From an uncultured Bacteroidales bacterium (GTDB lineage: Bacteria; Bacteroidota; Bacteroidia; Bacteroidales; UBA932), in NCBI GenBank assembly GCA_900320545.1, contig ONSU01000017.1, forward strand, positions 1-44,722: a stretch of DNA of 44,722 bases, in the 5' to 3' direction. Each line of letters begins with the position of its first letter. The stretch's first letter is position 1. Position numbers and translations under genes: made by a program. Below are positions 18,464 to 27,236 of this stretch, in pieces. Under the pieces are notes generated by a model that made no database searches, had not been told where the DNA came from, and saw only the letters and a list, made by a program, of their open reading frames with translations.

Positions 18464-20344
18464 ATGAGAAAGATGCGACTGACCGGATTCGTTGCGTTCC
18501 TGACGCTGTCACTGCTCTGCCTGTCCTGTAACAAGGACAGGAACGGGAAAGATGCATGGAAACTGCAGGCCGGGATCGAATCGCTGCAGACCCGGACGGT
18601 TCTCGCCCCGGGGGATGACGGGGGAAATTATCCCGTTCGTTGGGAGGAGGGTGATGTGATTGCCGTAAACGGGATGCTTTCCCGCGCGTTGGCCGCATCG
18701 GAAGCGGGGACCGTTTCCGCGACATTCACATTCGACTCCAAGCCGGCTTCCGCATCGGTCTATAATGTACTATACCCCGGAAGTGCAAGCACTTCCAGTG
18801 TGATTTTCCCTGCCGTCCAAACCTATGTCCAGGGCTCTTTCTGCAAGGAAGCCGCTCCGCTGTATGGTCATACGGACCGTCCCGACGGGATGGCGGGTCT
18901 TCGCAGTTGCGCCGCAGTGATCCGTTTTGCGATAAAAGGCGACGTGACGCTCTCCGCCATGGAGGTCACCGCACCGGGATCCGAAAAAATCAGCGGTGAA
19001 TTCACAGTGGGGAAAGACGGGATCGGCGCGCTGGACGGAACGCTGACGCCTTCGCCCGGCGCTTCCTCCCGAATGGATTATTCCTTTGAGGACGGACTGA
19101 CGCTGACCGGCGAAGGAGCGGACATTGTCTTTACAGTACCCGGAGGCGCCTATTCACGGGGTATCCACACCGAACTGACCGCCTCCGACGGCAAGGTAAT
19201 GGCACTGTCTTTCGTTCCTTCCGGTGTCACGCTGCCGGCTGCAACCGTCTGCAGTTTCCCCGACATCACCTTCCTCCCCGGCAAAGAAATCACCTTCGTC
19301 TCGACAGATGCGACGACAGGCGAAATCACAGACCTGGAAGAATCGGCGGGGACCCCGGCAATGGATGCGGAAGAGGCGGTGGAAGCGGTTTCCCTCAAGG
19401 TAGGATCCTACAATATCTGGGCACCGGAAGCCCGCCATACCGTAATGGAGAACGATGCTACCGTATCGGCCCAGCGCTCCTGGGCAAACAGCTATAAAGC
19501 GGTGGCGGCTATGATCAATTCCCTGGACTGTGACGTCATGGGACTCCAGGAAATCACAAACCGGGTATTCAAGACCACCATCACCCCTCCGAAAGAGGAT
19601 TACGACGGCGTCGTCCACACGCTGAACGCTTCGATTCCGGATTATTCCTGGGTAATCTTCAACGGGAGCAATACGACATATGACAATCTTTTCCCGAACA
19701 ATACGACGGCGAACGGACTCAGCAACACGGATGCCATTATCTACAAAAGCAGCATCCTGACCCTTGTCAGCCAGGGAAGATACTGGATTACCGGGAAACG
19801 GACCACCCCCGGCTCCCCGACGGACGGATACGGCAGCAACCGGGTTGCCGTCTGGGCCAGATTCACCCACAAGGCAAGCGGGAAACAGTTCGTTTTCATT
19901 TCTGTCCACCTGGATCTCCCCAACGCCGGGCCGGAAGAAGACAAGTTCCTTCCGCAAAGACGCAACATCGAGGAACTGATCGGCTGGGCGGCCCCCTATG
20001 TCTGTCCGGAGACGATCCCGTCGGTCATCGTCGGTGACATGAATGTCGACAAGGGGGACGAGGGCGGCAACTACGCCCGTCTTGTCGGAGGCCGCTGGAA
20101 GGACGCTTACGAAACAATGCTCGCCGACGGCTCCCTCTCCTATACCGACCAGCATCATAAAGGCACGATGAATGCCAATAAGAACGAGGAAGGCGGACTT
20201 TCCACATGGCGTCCCGACCACATCCTGCTCGACGGTCTGACCCCTTCCTACTACAAAGTCGGGCGGGAGCAGTTCCCGACGGAAGACGGAACGAAGCACT
20301 GGCCCTCCGATCATTTCCCCATTAAGGTTATCGTTCATTTCTGA
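18464..20344 (+). CDS. Lipoprotein: fimbrillin-like domain fused to EEP phosphatase/nuclease
   Basis: The 626-residue product has a lipoprotein signal (Cys22, LCLSCNKD). Residues about 35-290 are a fimbrillin-like domain (TRTVLAPGDDG, VRWEEGDVIAVNG, YNVLYPGS). About 308-626 is an EEP domain with the Asn of GSYNIW, Glu363 (MGLQEI), SVHLDL, Asp525/Asn527 (VGDMN) and Asp616-His617 (PSDHFP), all intact. It would be a surface- or periplasm-anchored phosphodiesterase or phosphatase, the only lipid-anchored EEP of the cluster. It starts 5 bases after the pseudoenzyme gene. The fusion of a fimbrillin-like module to an enzyme is unusual; the module may hold the enzyme in a surface complex. Confidence 0.85.
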   Translation: MRKMRLTGFVAFLTLSLLCLSCNKDRNGKDAWKLQAGIESLQTRTVLAPGDDGGNYPVRWEEGDVIAVNGMLSRALAASEAGTVSATFTFDSKPASASVYNVLYPGSASTSSVIFPAVQTYVQGSFCKEAAPLYGHTDRPDGMAGLRSCAAVIRFAIKGDVTLSAMEVTAPGSEKISGEFTVGKDGIGALDGTLTPSPGASSRMDYSFEDGLTLTGEGADIVFTVPGGAYSRGIHTELTASDGKVMALSFVPSGVTLPAATVCSFPDITFLPGKEITFVSTDATTGEITDLEESAGTPAMDAEEAVEAVSLKVGSYNIWAPEARHTVMENDATVSAQRSWANSYKAVAAMINSLDCDVMGLQEITNRVFKTTITPPKEDYDGVVHTLNASIPDYSWVIFNGSNTTYDNLFPNNTTANGLSNTDAIIYKSSILTLVSQGRYWITGKRTTPGSPTDGYGSNRVAVWARFTHKASGKQFVFISVHLDLPNAGPEEDKFLPQRRNIEELIGWAAPYVCPETIPSVIVGDMNVDKGDEGGNYARLVGGRWKDAYETMLADGSLSYTDQHHKGTMNANKNEEGGLSTWRPDHILLDGLTPSYYKVGREQFPTEDGTKHWPSDHFPIKVIVHF

Positions 20345-20349
20345 TCCGT

Positions 20350-22167
20350 ATGAGAAAGTTGCTTTACATCCTGCCGTTCGCAGCCCTGCTTCTGTCATGC
20401 GCAAAGGAAATGACGCATCCCGCAGGGAATGATTTCACGCTGGTGGCCGCCATGCCCTCCGCTTCTACCAAAACGGTTCTGGGTCCGAAGGACGGCGGTG
20501 CCTACCCGGTCCTGTGGAGCGTCGGAGACCGCATTACGGTCAACGGTGTCCAGTCCCTGCCCCTGAGCGTCCTGGAAGCCGGCGGCAGAACGGCGGTTTT
20601 CCACTTTCCGGAATCCCTCAAACCGCCCTATCACGTCCGCTACGGAACAACGGTTCCGTCCGTCCAGCAATATTGCGAGGGTAATATCCGCAGCGGATAT
20701 GCGCCGATGGAAGCCGTCTCTTCGGCCGCCACCTTTACCCTGTCTCACCAGTCCTGCATTGTCGCGCTACCGCTGAGCGGGGACAAAACCCTTGCAGGAA
20801 TATCCCTTTCGGCACTGGACGGAACGCCGGTCGCCTCCGGAGGGACCGTCCAGTTGACGATGCCTGCCGGCGGGGTCGGCATCGCTTCCGGGAAAACCTT
20901 CCACCTCGTTCTCCGGCCGGCAGCACTGCCGAAAGGGCTGAAGATGGAGATCTGCACCACAGACGGCCAGCGGATGATCCTGACCGCCTTTGCAGGAGAA
21001 ACGCTGGTGGCCGGGAAAGTCTATGAGTTCCCCACGTGCACTTTTACCGCCAACGCGGAGCCGGTCACGGTCATCGACTCATACAATGAATTGAAGGAAT
21101 TCTCCACGCGCGTCACCGCCGGTGAAAAGTATCAGGAGGTCAGGCTGACCGCCGACATCGCCGTGGACGGATCGTGGAGGCCGCTGGAGGGCTTTACGGG
21201 CGATTTCGACGGCGGAGGGCACACGGTCTCCGGTCTTACCCGCGCCTTCGCCAATGAACTTCGCGGCTGCATCCGCAATCTCACGGCGGAAGGGAACATC
21301 TCCATCACGGGGAAAAACGATATCGTCGGGGATGAATCGGTTTTCTGGGCCGGGATTCTTGCAAACCGGATCTATTCGGGCGGGACCGTCATCAACTGTA
21401 CGACCCGGGGATCCATCCGTTACACCCAGTGGGGGAAAACGGCAGAGGTAGGCGCCCTTTGCGGCTATGCGCCCCGCGGAACCGTCTTAAACTGCGTCAA
21501 TGAAGCATCGGTCACCGTCATCGGCGACGGATCGGCAGAAATCTTTGCCGGAGGCCTCTTCGGCCGGATTTATGCCTCCTCCGATGCAATCACCGTCACA
21601 TCCTGCCGGAACTACGGAGCCATAACCGTCCGGGGTACTGTCAAGGAAGCGAGCATCGGCGGCATCGTGGGGAATATGGATGCGAAGCACACCAGTCTGC
21701 TGCAAGACAACTTCAATGCAGGCGAAATCACACTTGAGGCAGCTTCCACCATAAAAGGAGTGTTGAACATCGGCGGTATAGCCGGATACTCCCTGAACGA
21801 TTTCTCCGGCTGCCGGAATGAAGGCGTCATCCACCAGGGCGCTTCCACGACCCTTATCCAGAATGTCGGCGGGATCGGGGGAAATATTGTCACTTCCCTC
21901 GTGCAGGGATGCGCCAATGCCGGAAAGATCCTGCTTGACGGATCATCCGCCGGCGTCGTCCGCTGCGGCGGCATCATCGGTTTCGCAGGCGGTGACAGCT
22001 CGGTCAGCGGCATCACCATTTCCGGATGTACCTACAGCGGAGAAATCACGGCGGATATCGCGAGTCATTCCACGATTTATGCAAAGCCCATTACGGGCCT
22101 CTACTCTATTATGAGCCACACAGAAACGGATTGTACCTATTCGGAGGGAAAGATTACCATACGATGA
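20350..22167 (+). CDS. Lipoprotein: fimbrillin-like domain plus GLUG-like repeats
   Basis: The 605-residue product has a lipobox (LLLSCAKE, Cys17). Residues about 30-230 form a fimbrillin-like domain (TKTVLGPKDGG, LWSVGDRITVNG) close to that of the preceding lipoprotein (ordered TVLxP..GG..YPV.W..GD motif in both). About 235-600 contains GLUG-like beta-solenoid repeats (GFTGDFDGGGHTVSGL, AGILANRI, GALCGYA, GGIVGNM, GGIAGYS, GGIGGNI, GGIIGFAGG), each with C.N.G segments. GLUG proteins are usually adhesins or surface scaffolds; no catalytic site is visible. It lies between two EEP genes and starts 5 bases after the first. Confidence 0.78.
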   Translation: MRKLLYILPFAALLLSCAKEMTHPAGNDFTLVAAMPSASTKTVLGPKDGGAYPVLWSVGDRITVNGVQSLPLSVLEAGGRTAVFHFPESLKPPYHVRYGTTVPSVQQYCEGNIRSGYAPMEAVSSAATFTLSHQSCIVALPLSGDKTLAGISLSALDGTPVASGGTVQLTMPAGGVGIASGKTFHLVLRPAALPKGLKMEICTTDGQRMILTAFAGETLVAGKVYEFPTCTFTANAEPVTVIDSYNELKEFSTRVTAGEKYQEVRLTADIAVDGSWRPLEGFTGDFDGGGHTVSGLTRAFANELRGCIRNLTAEGNISITGKNDIVGDESVFWAGILANRIYSGGTVINCTTRGSIRYTQWGKTAEVGALCGYAPRGTVLNCVNEASVTVIGDGSAEIFAGGLFGRIYASSDAITVTSCRNYGAITVRGTVKEASIGGIVGNMDAKHTSLLQDNFNAGEITLEAASTIKGVLNIGGIAGYSLNDFSGCRNEGVIHQGASTTLIQNVGGIGGNIVTSLVQGCANAGKILLDGSSAGVVRCGGIIGFAGGDSSVSGITISGCTYSGEITADIASHSTIYAKPITGLYSIMSHTETDCTYSEGKITIR

Positions 22168-25067
22168 AACGAACATTACTGATTGTATTATTTTCGGTCC
22201 TCACGACCGTCGCCATTGCACAGGAGCAGCCGCTGAAGGTCGGATCCTTCAATCTCTGTACTGCCGGATCCCGCAAATCCTTCATAGAAAAGGGGAAGGC
22301 CGGCGTCTTCGCCGCTCCTCAGCGATACTGGTGCAACAGCGCCACGGCGGTGGCCGATATGATTGCGGAGATGGATTGTGACATTCTAGGCATACAGGAG
22401 GTCTGCGACAGTATCTGGGGTGTAAAAGGGGACCTCGATATCCGCCGCCTTGTGGCCGAACGTGGGAAAGAATACATCTGGGTCCTCTATCCCAACACCA
22501 GGAAGGGCATTTCCTACGATGTCGCCATCGCGTACAAACCGCAGCTCTTCGACACCCTTGCGACAGGGATTTTCTGGACAGGAGGCGTGCCGGACAAGCC
22601 GCTCACCCGTTCCGGCGAGCCCAAATATTCGTGTAAACCCTGCGTGTGGGCGCGATTTATCCAGAAAAGTTCCGGGCGGGAGTTTTATTTCCTCGACACC
22701 CATACGATTGTTCCGCAAAAATACAAGGATGACGCCTGGCCCAAAAACCGGGGCAACATCCTCAACCTGCAGCAGATAGCCCTGCTGGGCGAAGCCCTGG
22801 TTCCCAGGGACGTTCCCTCCATTCTGGTCGGAGACCTCAACATCGCACACAATGCTCCGGACTGGCACAACATTGCCGACGCCCGTTGGCAGGATGTATA
22901 TTCGGTCCTCAAGGAAGAAGGCAGCCTTACGATGGAAGATCGCGAATGGGGCACTCAGAACAAGAAAGACGAATCCGGCTGGACGCGCTGGTATCCCGAT
23001 CACATCATGGTGAACGGTTTTACGGCGAAGAATTTCTTCATCCGTCGTGAGAAATTTCCGACGGCGGACGGTTCGCTTCACTACCCTTCCGACCATTTCC
23101 CCGTTACGGCCAACGTCGTGTTTGAAGGAAAAGACCTTTTTGCCGGAGCGGAGCGCGTCACCTCTCCCGACGGCCGCATCACGCTGGAGTTGCTTCCCGG
23201 AGACGAATACGTCTCGTACAGGGTAGTCTGTGACGGGAAGACCGTCGTCAAGGCCTCTCCCCTGTCGATGACCCTCTCGGACGGGACTGTGTTCGGTGCG
23301 GGGAAACCCGCCAAGATCATCAGGAACGGACATTCCGTCATCCTCTCCTACAAAGGGTACAGCCTTGAGGCAAAGGCCTGCGACGACGGGGTGGCCTGGA
23401 GATGGTCTTCATCGAAGAGAAAGCCTTGCACCATACTTTCCGAGCAGGCGGATTTCCGCTTCCAGGCCGGAAGCCGGACCCGCTTCTCATATACCCACAA
23501 GAATGTCGACCCGTATCAGGACGACTTCCAGAATCTTTACACGACGGCTTCTCTTCCCATCTGGTCTTCCGGCAAACCGCTTCTGGACGTCGCGATGGGC
23601 CCTTATGACAAACCCGTCCTTCCCACCAAAGGCGGAGAGCCGCCTCTTGCCGTACTTCCGGCGCTGGTCGAGGACGACGGGATCAGAATGGTCATTGCAG
23701 AATCGGATGTCATTTCCTATCCGGGTATGCTCCTGAAGCCTTTCGGTACGGGATTCGAGGCACGTTTCGCCGGGTATCCCGCCACCGAGAAACAGGGCGG
23801 GAAACGGAATCTGCAATGGCTCGTCACTTCCCGCGAGGACTATATCGCCACTTGCAACGGCAAGGCACGCACTTTCCCCTGGAGGGTCATCTGCATCGCG
23901 CGGGACGACAAATCCCTGGCGGAAAACGACCTTGTAACCCGTCTGGCGCCATCCGCAAGCGGGGATTTCTCCTGGGTCAGGCCCGGCAAGGTCGCTTGGG
24001 AATGGTGGAACCAGTTCGCCCTTGACGGCGTGGACTTCACGCCGGGTGTCAATACCGAAACCTACAAGGCCTACATCGATTTCGCCTCCCGTCACGGAAT
24101 CGAGTATATCCTCATGGACGAAGGCTGGGCCGCCAGGTATGCCGACGACCTCTTTGCCGTCGTCCCGGAGATCGACCTTCCGGAAATCATCCGCTACGGG
24201 CGGCTGCAAAATGTCGGCATCATCCTCTGGGCAGGCCTGTCCGCCTGGGCCAAGGATGTTGAAAACATCTGCCGGCACTACAGTAAGATGGGCGTCAAGG
24301 GGTTCAAGATCGATTTCTTCGAGCGCAACGACCAGCCGGTCCAGGAGCTGATGTACAAAACGGCCGAGACTGCGGCCCGGCATAAGCTGCTGATCGATTT
24401 CCACGGCTGTCCCCCGCCCACGGGGCTGCAGAAACGCTTCCCCAACGTGCTCAACTACGAAGGGATCTTCGGCCTGGAGCAGATGCGCAACCGGCCGCTC
24501 CCCGCCTACGACATGGTCACCTTCGACGTGACGGCGCCGTTTATCCGCTTCGTCACGGGCCCGGCCGATTATACGCCCGGCGCCTTCCTCAACGGGACAC
24601 GGGAAACCTTTGTTCCCAACAAGCAGGCCCCGATGTCGCAGGGAACGCGCTGCCGCCAGCTGGCCGAATATGTGGTGTTCGACGGCCCGATGCAGATGCT
24701 CTGCGACAGCCCGTCCCGCTACGAAGCCGATCCCGCATGCGCCGAATTCATCTACCGTGTGCCGACCGTCTGGGACGAGACCCGGGTGCTGGACGGCAAG
24801 ATCGGGGAATACATCATCACCGCGCGTCGCAAGGGGGATACCTGGTACATCGGCGCCCTGACCGACTGGGAACCGCGCACCCTGAGCATCGATCCGGCCG
24901 ACCTGGGACTGAACGCCCTCCGGGTCGAAAGCTGGGAAGACGGCCCCGATGCAGGCACCACGGCCTCTTCGTGGAGGAAAAACACCTTCAACGTCACCGG
25001 CGGGCCCTTCAAGATCCATCTCGCATCCGGCGGCGGCTGGGCGGGAATTATTTCCCTCGCCAGATGA
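22164..25067 (+). CDS. EEP phosphatase/nuclease fused to a GH97 glycosidase
   Basis: The ATG at 22164 overlaps the previous stop (ATGA) and starts a signal peptide ending near AIAQEQ. The 967-residue product carries two enzymes. Residues about 22-318 are an EEP domain with Glu79 (LGIQEV), DTHTIV, Asp224/Asn226 (VGDLN) and Asp310-His311 (YPSDHFP). Residues about 325-967 cover a full GH97: N-terminal sandwich (SPDGRITLELLPGDE), barrel (WEWWNQFALDG, YILMDEGWA, GVKGFKIDFFERNDQ, LIDFHG, NYEGIFGLEQ) and C-terminal sandwich. Asp717 in KIDF fits the nucleophile position of retaining GH97 alpha-galactosidase-type members, and Glu766 is in YEG; from memory of the family this favours the retaining class, but that is not certain. 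The fusion suggests one substrate with both phosphoester and alpha-glycosidic bonds. Confidence 0.88.
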   Translation: MKRTLLIVLFSVLTTVAIAQEQPLKVGSFNLCTAGSRKSFIEKGKAGVFAAPQRYWCNSATAVADMIAEMDCDILGIQEVCDSIWGVKGDLDIRRLVAERGKEYIWVLYPNTRKGISYDVAIAYKPQLFDTLATGIFWTGGVPDKPLTRSGEPKYSCKPCVWARFIQKSSGREFYFLDTHTIVPQKYKDDAWPKNRGNILNLQQIALLGEALVPRDVPSILVGDLNIAHNAPDWHNIADARWQDVYSVLKEEGSLTMEDREWGTQNKKDESGWTRWYPDHIMVNGFTAKNFFIRREKFPTADGSLHYPSDHFPVTANVVFEGKDLFAGAERVTSPDGRITLELLPGDEYVSYRVVCDGKTVVKASPLSMTLSDGTVFGAGKPAKIIRNGHSVILSYKGYSLEAKACDDGVAWRWSSSKRKPCTILSEQADFRFQAGSRTRFSYTHKNVDPYQDDFQNLYTTASLPIWSSGKPLLDVAMGPYDKPVLPTKGGEPPLAVLPALVEDDGIRMVIAESDVISYPGMLLKPFGTGFEARFAGYPATEKQGGKRNLQWLVTSREDYIATCNGKARTFPWRVICIARDDKSLAENDLVTRLAPSASGDFSWVRPGKVAWEWWNQFALDGVDFTPGVNTETYKAYIDFASRHGIEYILMDEGWAARYADDLFAVVPEIDLPEIIRYGRLQNVGIILWAGLSAWAKDVENICRHYSKMGVKGFKIDFFERNDQPVQELMYKTAETAARHKLLIDFHGCPPPTGLQKRFPNVLNYEGIFGLEQMRNRPLPAYDMVTFDVTAPFIRFVTGPADYTPGAFLNGTRETFVPNKQAPMSQGTRCRQLAEYVVFDGPMQMLCDSPSRYEADPACAEFIYRVPTVWDETRVLDGKIGEYIITARRKGDTWYIGALTDWEPRTLSIDPADLGLNALRVESWEDGPDAGTTASSWRKNTFNVTGGPFKIHLASGGGWAGIISLAR

Positions 25068-27223
25068 AACGCCTGATCCTCTTGTCTTTCATACTCCTTT
25101 CCGCCTGCTGCACGGTAGAGCGGAAAGACGGATATCAGGTTATCCATCAGTGTGGCGGACCGGACCTGGGGTTCACCTCCGTACCTGTCCTTCGGAAGGG
25201 AAGCCTTGCCTTCAAGGACCTCAACCGCAACACCATACTGGATCCCTACGAAGACTGGCGCCTTAGCCCGGAGGAAAGGGCCGCGGATCTCTCTGCCCGG
25301 CTGACCCCGGAGTATCTTTCCGGTCTGATGACCAACGGTCACACCGTCAACGTCCCGGGTATCTCTTCCATGAGCGTCAGCGGAATTACCTATAACGGCC
25401 TTCCCTACTCCGAAAGCGGAGCCGAGCCGTCCGACATCTGCGACAGGCTCCGGGAAGCGTTGGAGAATTTTGACACGCGACAGGTCCTGCTGGCCCACAG
25501 CGACAGTCCCGAAACGATCGCCCGATGGAACAATAAAGTCCAGGCACTTGTCGAATCGCTTCCCTTCGGGATACCCTGCGCCAATTCTACCGATCCCCGC
25601 AATGAAATCAGGGCGACCGATGAATACAATGCCGGAAGCGGCGGAGTCTGCTCACAGTGGCCGACGCCTCTTGGTCTGGCCGCCACCTTCGATACGGCTG
25701 TCGTGGCCGATTTCGCACGGACCGTCAAGCGGGAATACCTGGCCCTCGGATTCCGGACCGCCCTGTCCCCCCAGGCCGATCTGGCAACCGAGCCGCGCTG
25801 GAGGCGTGTGCCGGGCACTTTCGGGGAGAATCCCGCCCTTGTCGCCTCGATGGTGAGGACTTATATCAGGGAGATGCAGCCGGAGATCAATTGCATCGAA
25901 AAACACTGGCCGGGAGGCGGCACGGGCGAGGGAGGCCGCGATGCGCATCTCGCCATCGGCAAATACGGGGTATTCCCGGGAGGCCGGCTGAAAACCCATA
26001 TGGATGCTTTCGACCTTTCCGCAGCGGGTATCATGCCTTATTATACCATTTCCTTCGCCCAGGACCCTTCCGGGGAAAATGTCGGAAACAGTTACAGCTC
26101 ATATATGATCGATTCCCTGCTCAGGAAAAAATACGGCTATGAGGGGATTGTCTGTACGGACTGGGGAATCGTCGCAAATTATAACGGAGATCCGCTCTCC
26201 ACCGGCGGGAAGTGCTATGGAGTCGAGGGGTTGACCGGTGGAGAGCGTATTTTCAAAGCTTTGGAGGCAGGCATAGACGAGTTCGGCGGCTCGGTCAGAG
26301 CGTCCGAAATAATGGATGCCTGGAAGCTTTGGCGCGACAGATACGGAGAGGATTCAGCCCGGGAGAGATGGGAACGTTCGGCCCGGAAGATCCTGGAGGC
26401 GATGATGCGTACGGGCGTCTTCGAGAATCCCTACGTGGATGTTGCGAACGCTACTGCGGTACTTTCCGACCCGGAAACCTTTGCCCTAGGAGAGCAGGCG
26501 CAGGTCCGATCGGTCGTGATGGTCAAGAACCACGGCGGTGTGCTTCCGATGCCCCGGGGCGCCAAGGTCTATGTCCCCCTGCGCCCTATTCCCGGCGTCT
26601 ATTCGATGACGGGGCGGCTCAAGAAAGCGCCCTGCACCGGCTATTCCGTCGATACGGCGATGGTAGCGAAGTATTTCACCCTTGTCGGCACGCCGCAAGA
26701 GGCCGATTTCGCCATAGTCGCCATTACGGAGCCGGAAGGCGGAATCGGCTATAAGGACGGTGAATATATGCCCATTTCACTGCAATACTCACCTTATACG
26801 GCCACGGAGGCCCGGGACCCTTCCATCGCCGGCGGAGACCCTTCGGAAAAAACGTCAAACCGCAGTTACAAGGGTCGGACCCTCCGCGTGGAAAACGAAA
26901 CGGATCTGACCCTCGTCCGGGATACCGAGGCCGCAATGAACGGAAAACCCGTCGTCGTGCTGCTTCAGACAACCCGCCCGGTGGTGATGGAATTCGAGCC
27001 CTCCGCCGATGCCATACTTGTAGCCTTCGGGGTTCGCAGCAAAGCCTTTATGGAACTGATCTCCGGCGAGAGACAGCCTTCCGGCCGCCTGCCGATGCAG
27101 TTTCCGGCCTCGATGGCGGAGGTCGAGCGACAGAAAGAAGACGTCCCGCAGGATATGACGCCGTGGAAAGACACGGAGGGAAACCTTTATGATTACGGCT
27201 TCGGCCTCTGTTATCAGGAATAG
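25064..27223 (+). CDS. Glycoside hydrolase family 3 lipoprotein
   Basis: The ATG at 25064 overlaps the previous stop (ATGA). The signal peptide has a lipobox (LLSACCTV, Cys15). The 719-residue product shows GH3 features: FKDLNRNTILDPYEDW and LSPEERAADLSARLT at the start, a barrel with NSTDPRNEI, KHWPGGGTGEGGRDAH and the nucleophile Asp366 in IVCTDWG, then the alpha/beta sandwich (VVMVKNHGGVLPMP and PSGRLPMQFP). GH3 enzymes remove beta-linked glucose, xylose or GlcNAc from non-reducing ends. The KHWPGGG stretch differs from the commoner KHFPGHG, so specificity may be shifted. It directly follows GH97 and probably works on the same ligand. Confidence 0.92.
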   Translation: MKRLILLSFILLSACCTVERKDGYQVIHQCGGPDLGFTSVPVLRKGSLAFKDLNRNTILDPYEDWRLSPEERAADLSARLTPEYLSGLMTNGHTVNVPGISSMSVSGITYNGLPYSESGAEPSDICDRLREALENFDTRQVLLAHSDSPETIARWNNKVQALVESLPFGIPCANSTDPRNEIRATDEYNAGSGGVCSQWPTPLGLAATFDTAVVADFARTVKREYLALGFRTALSPQADLATEPRWRRVPGTFGENPALVASMVRTYIREMQPEINCIEKHWPGGGTGEGGRDAHLAIGKYGVFPGGRLKTHMDAFDLSAAGIMPYYTISFAQDPSGENVGNSYSSYMIDSLLRKKYGYEGIVCTDWGIVANYNGDPLSTGGKCYGVEGLTGGERIFKALEAGIDEFGGSVRASEIMDAWKLWRDRYGEDSARERWERSARKILEAMMRTGVFENPYVDVANATAVLSDPETFALGEQAQVRSVVMVKNHGGVLPMPRGAKVYVPLRPIPGVYSMTGRLKKAPCTGYSVDTAMVAKYFTLVGTPQEADFAIVAITEPEGGIGYKDGEYMPISLQYSPYTATEARDPSIAGGDPSEKTSNRSYKGRTLRVENETDLTLVRDTEAAMNGKPVVVLLQTTRPVVMEFEPSADAILVAFGVRSKAFMELISGERQPSGRLPMQFPASMAEVERQKEDVPQDMTPWKDTEGNLYDYGFGLCYQE

Positions 27224-27236
27224 AGAATATCAGGAT

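Noticed and set aside
19154-20404. 416-codon minus-strand open frame
   Set aside because: Antisense to the fimbrillin-EEP gene, which has full catalytic motifs.
23487-25019. 510-codon minus-strand open frame inside the GH97 region
   Set aside because: Antisense shadow of an unambiguous GH97 domain.
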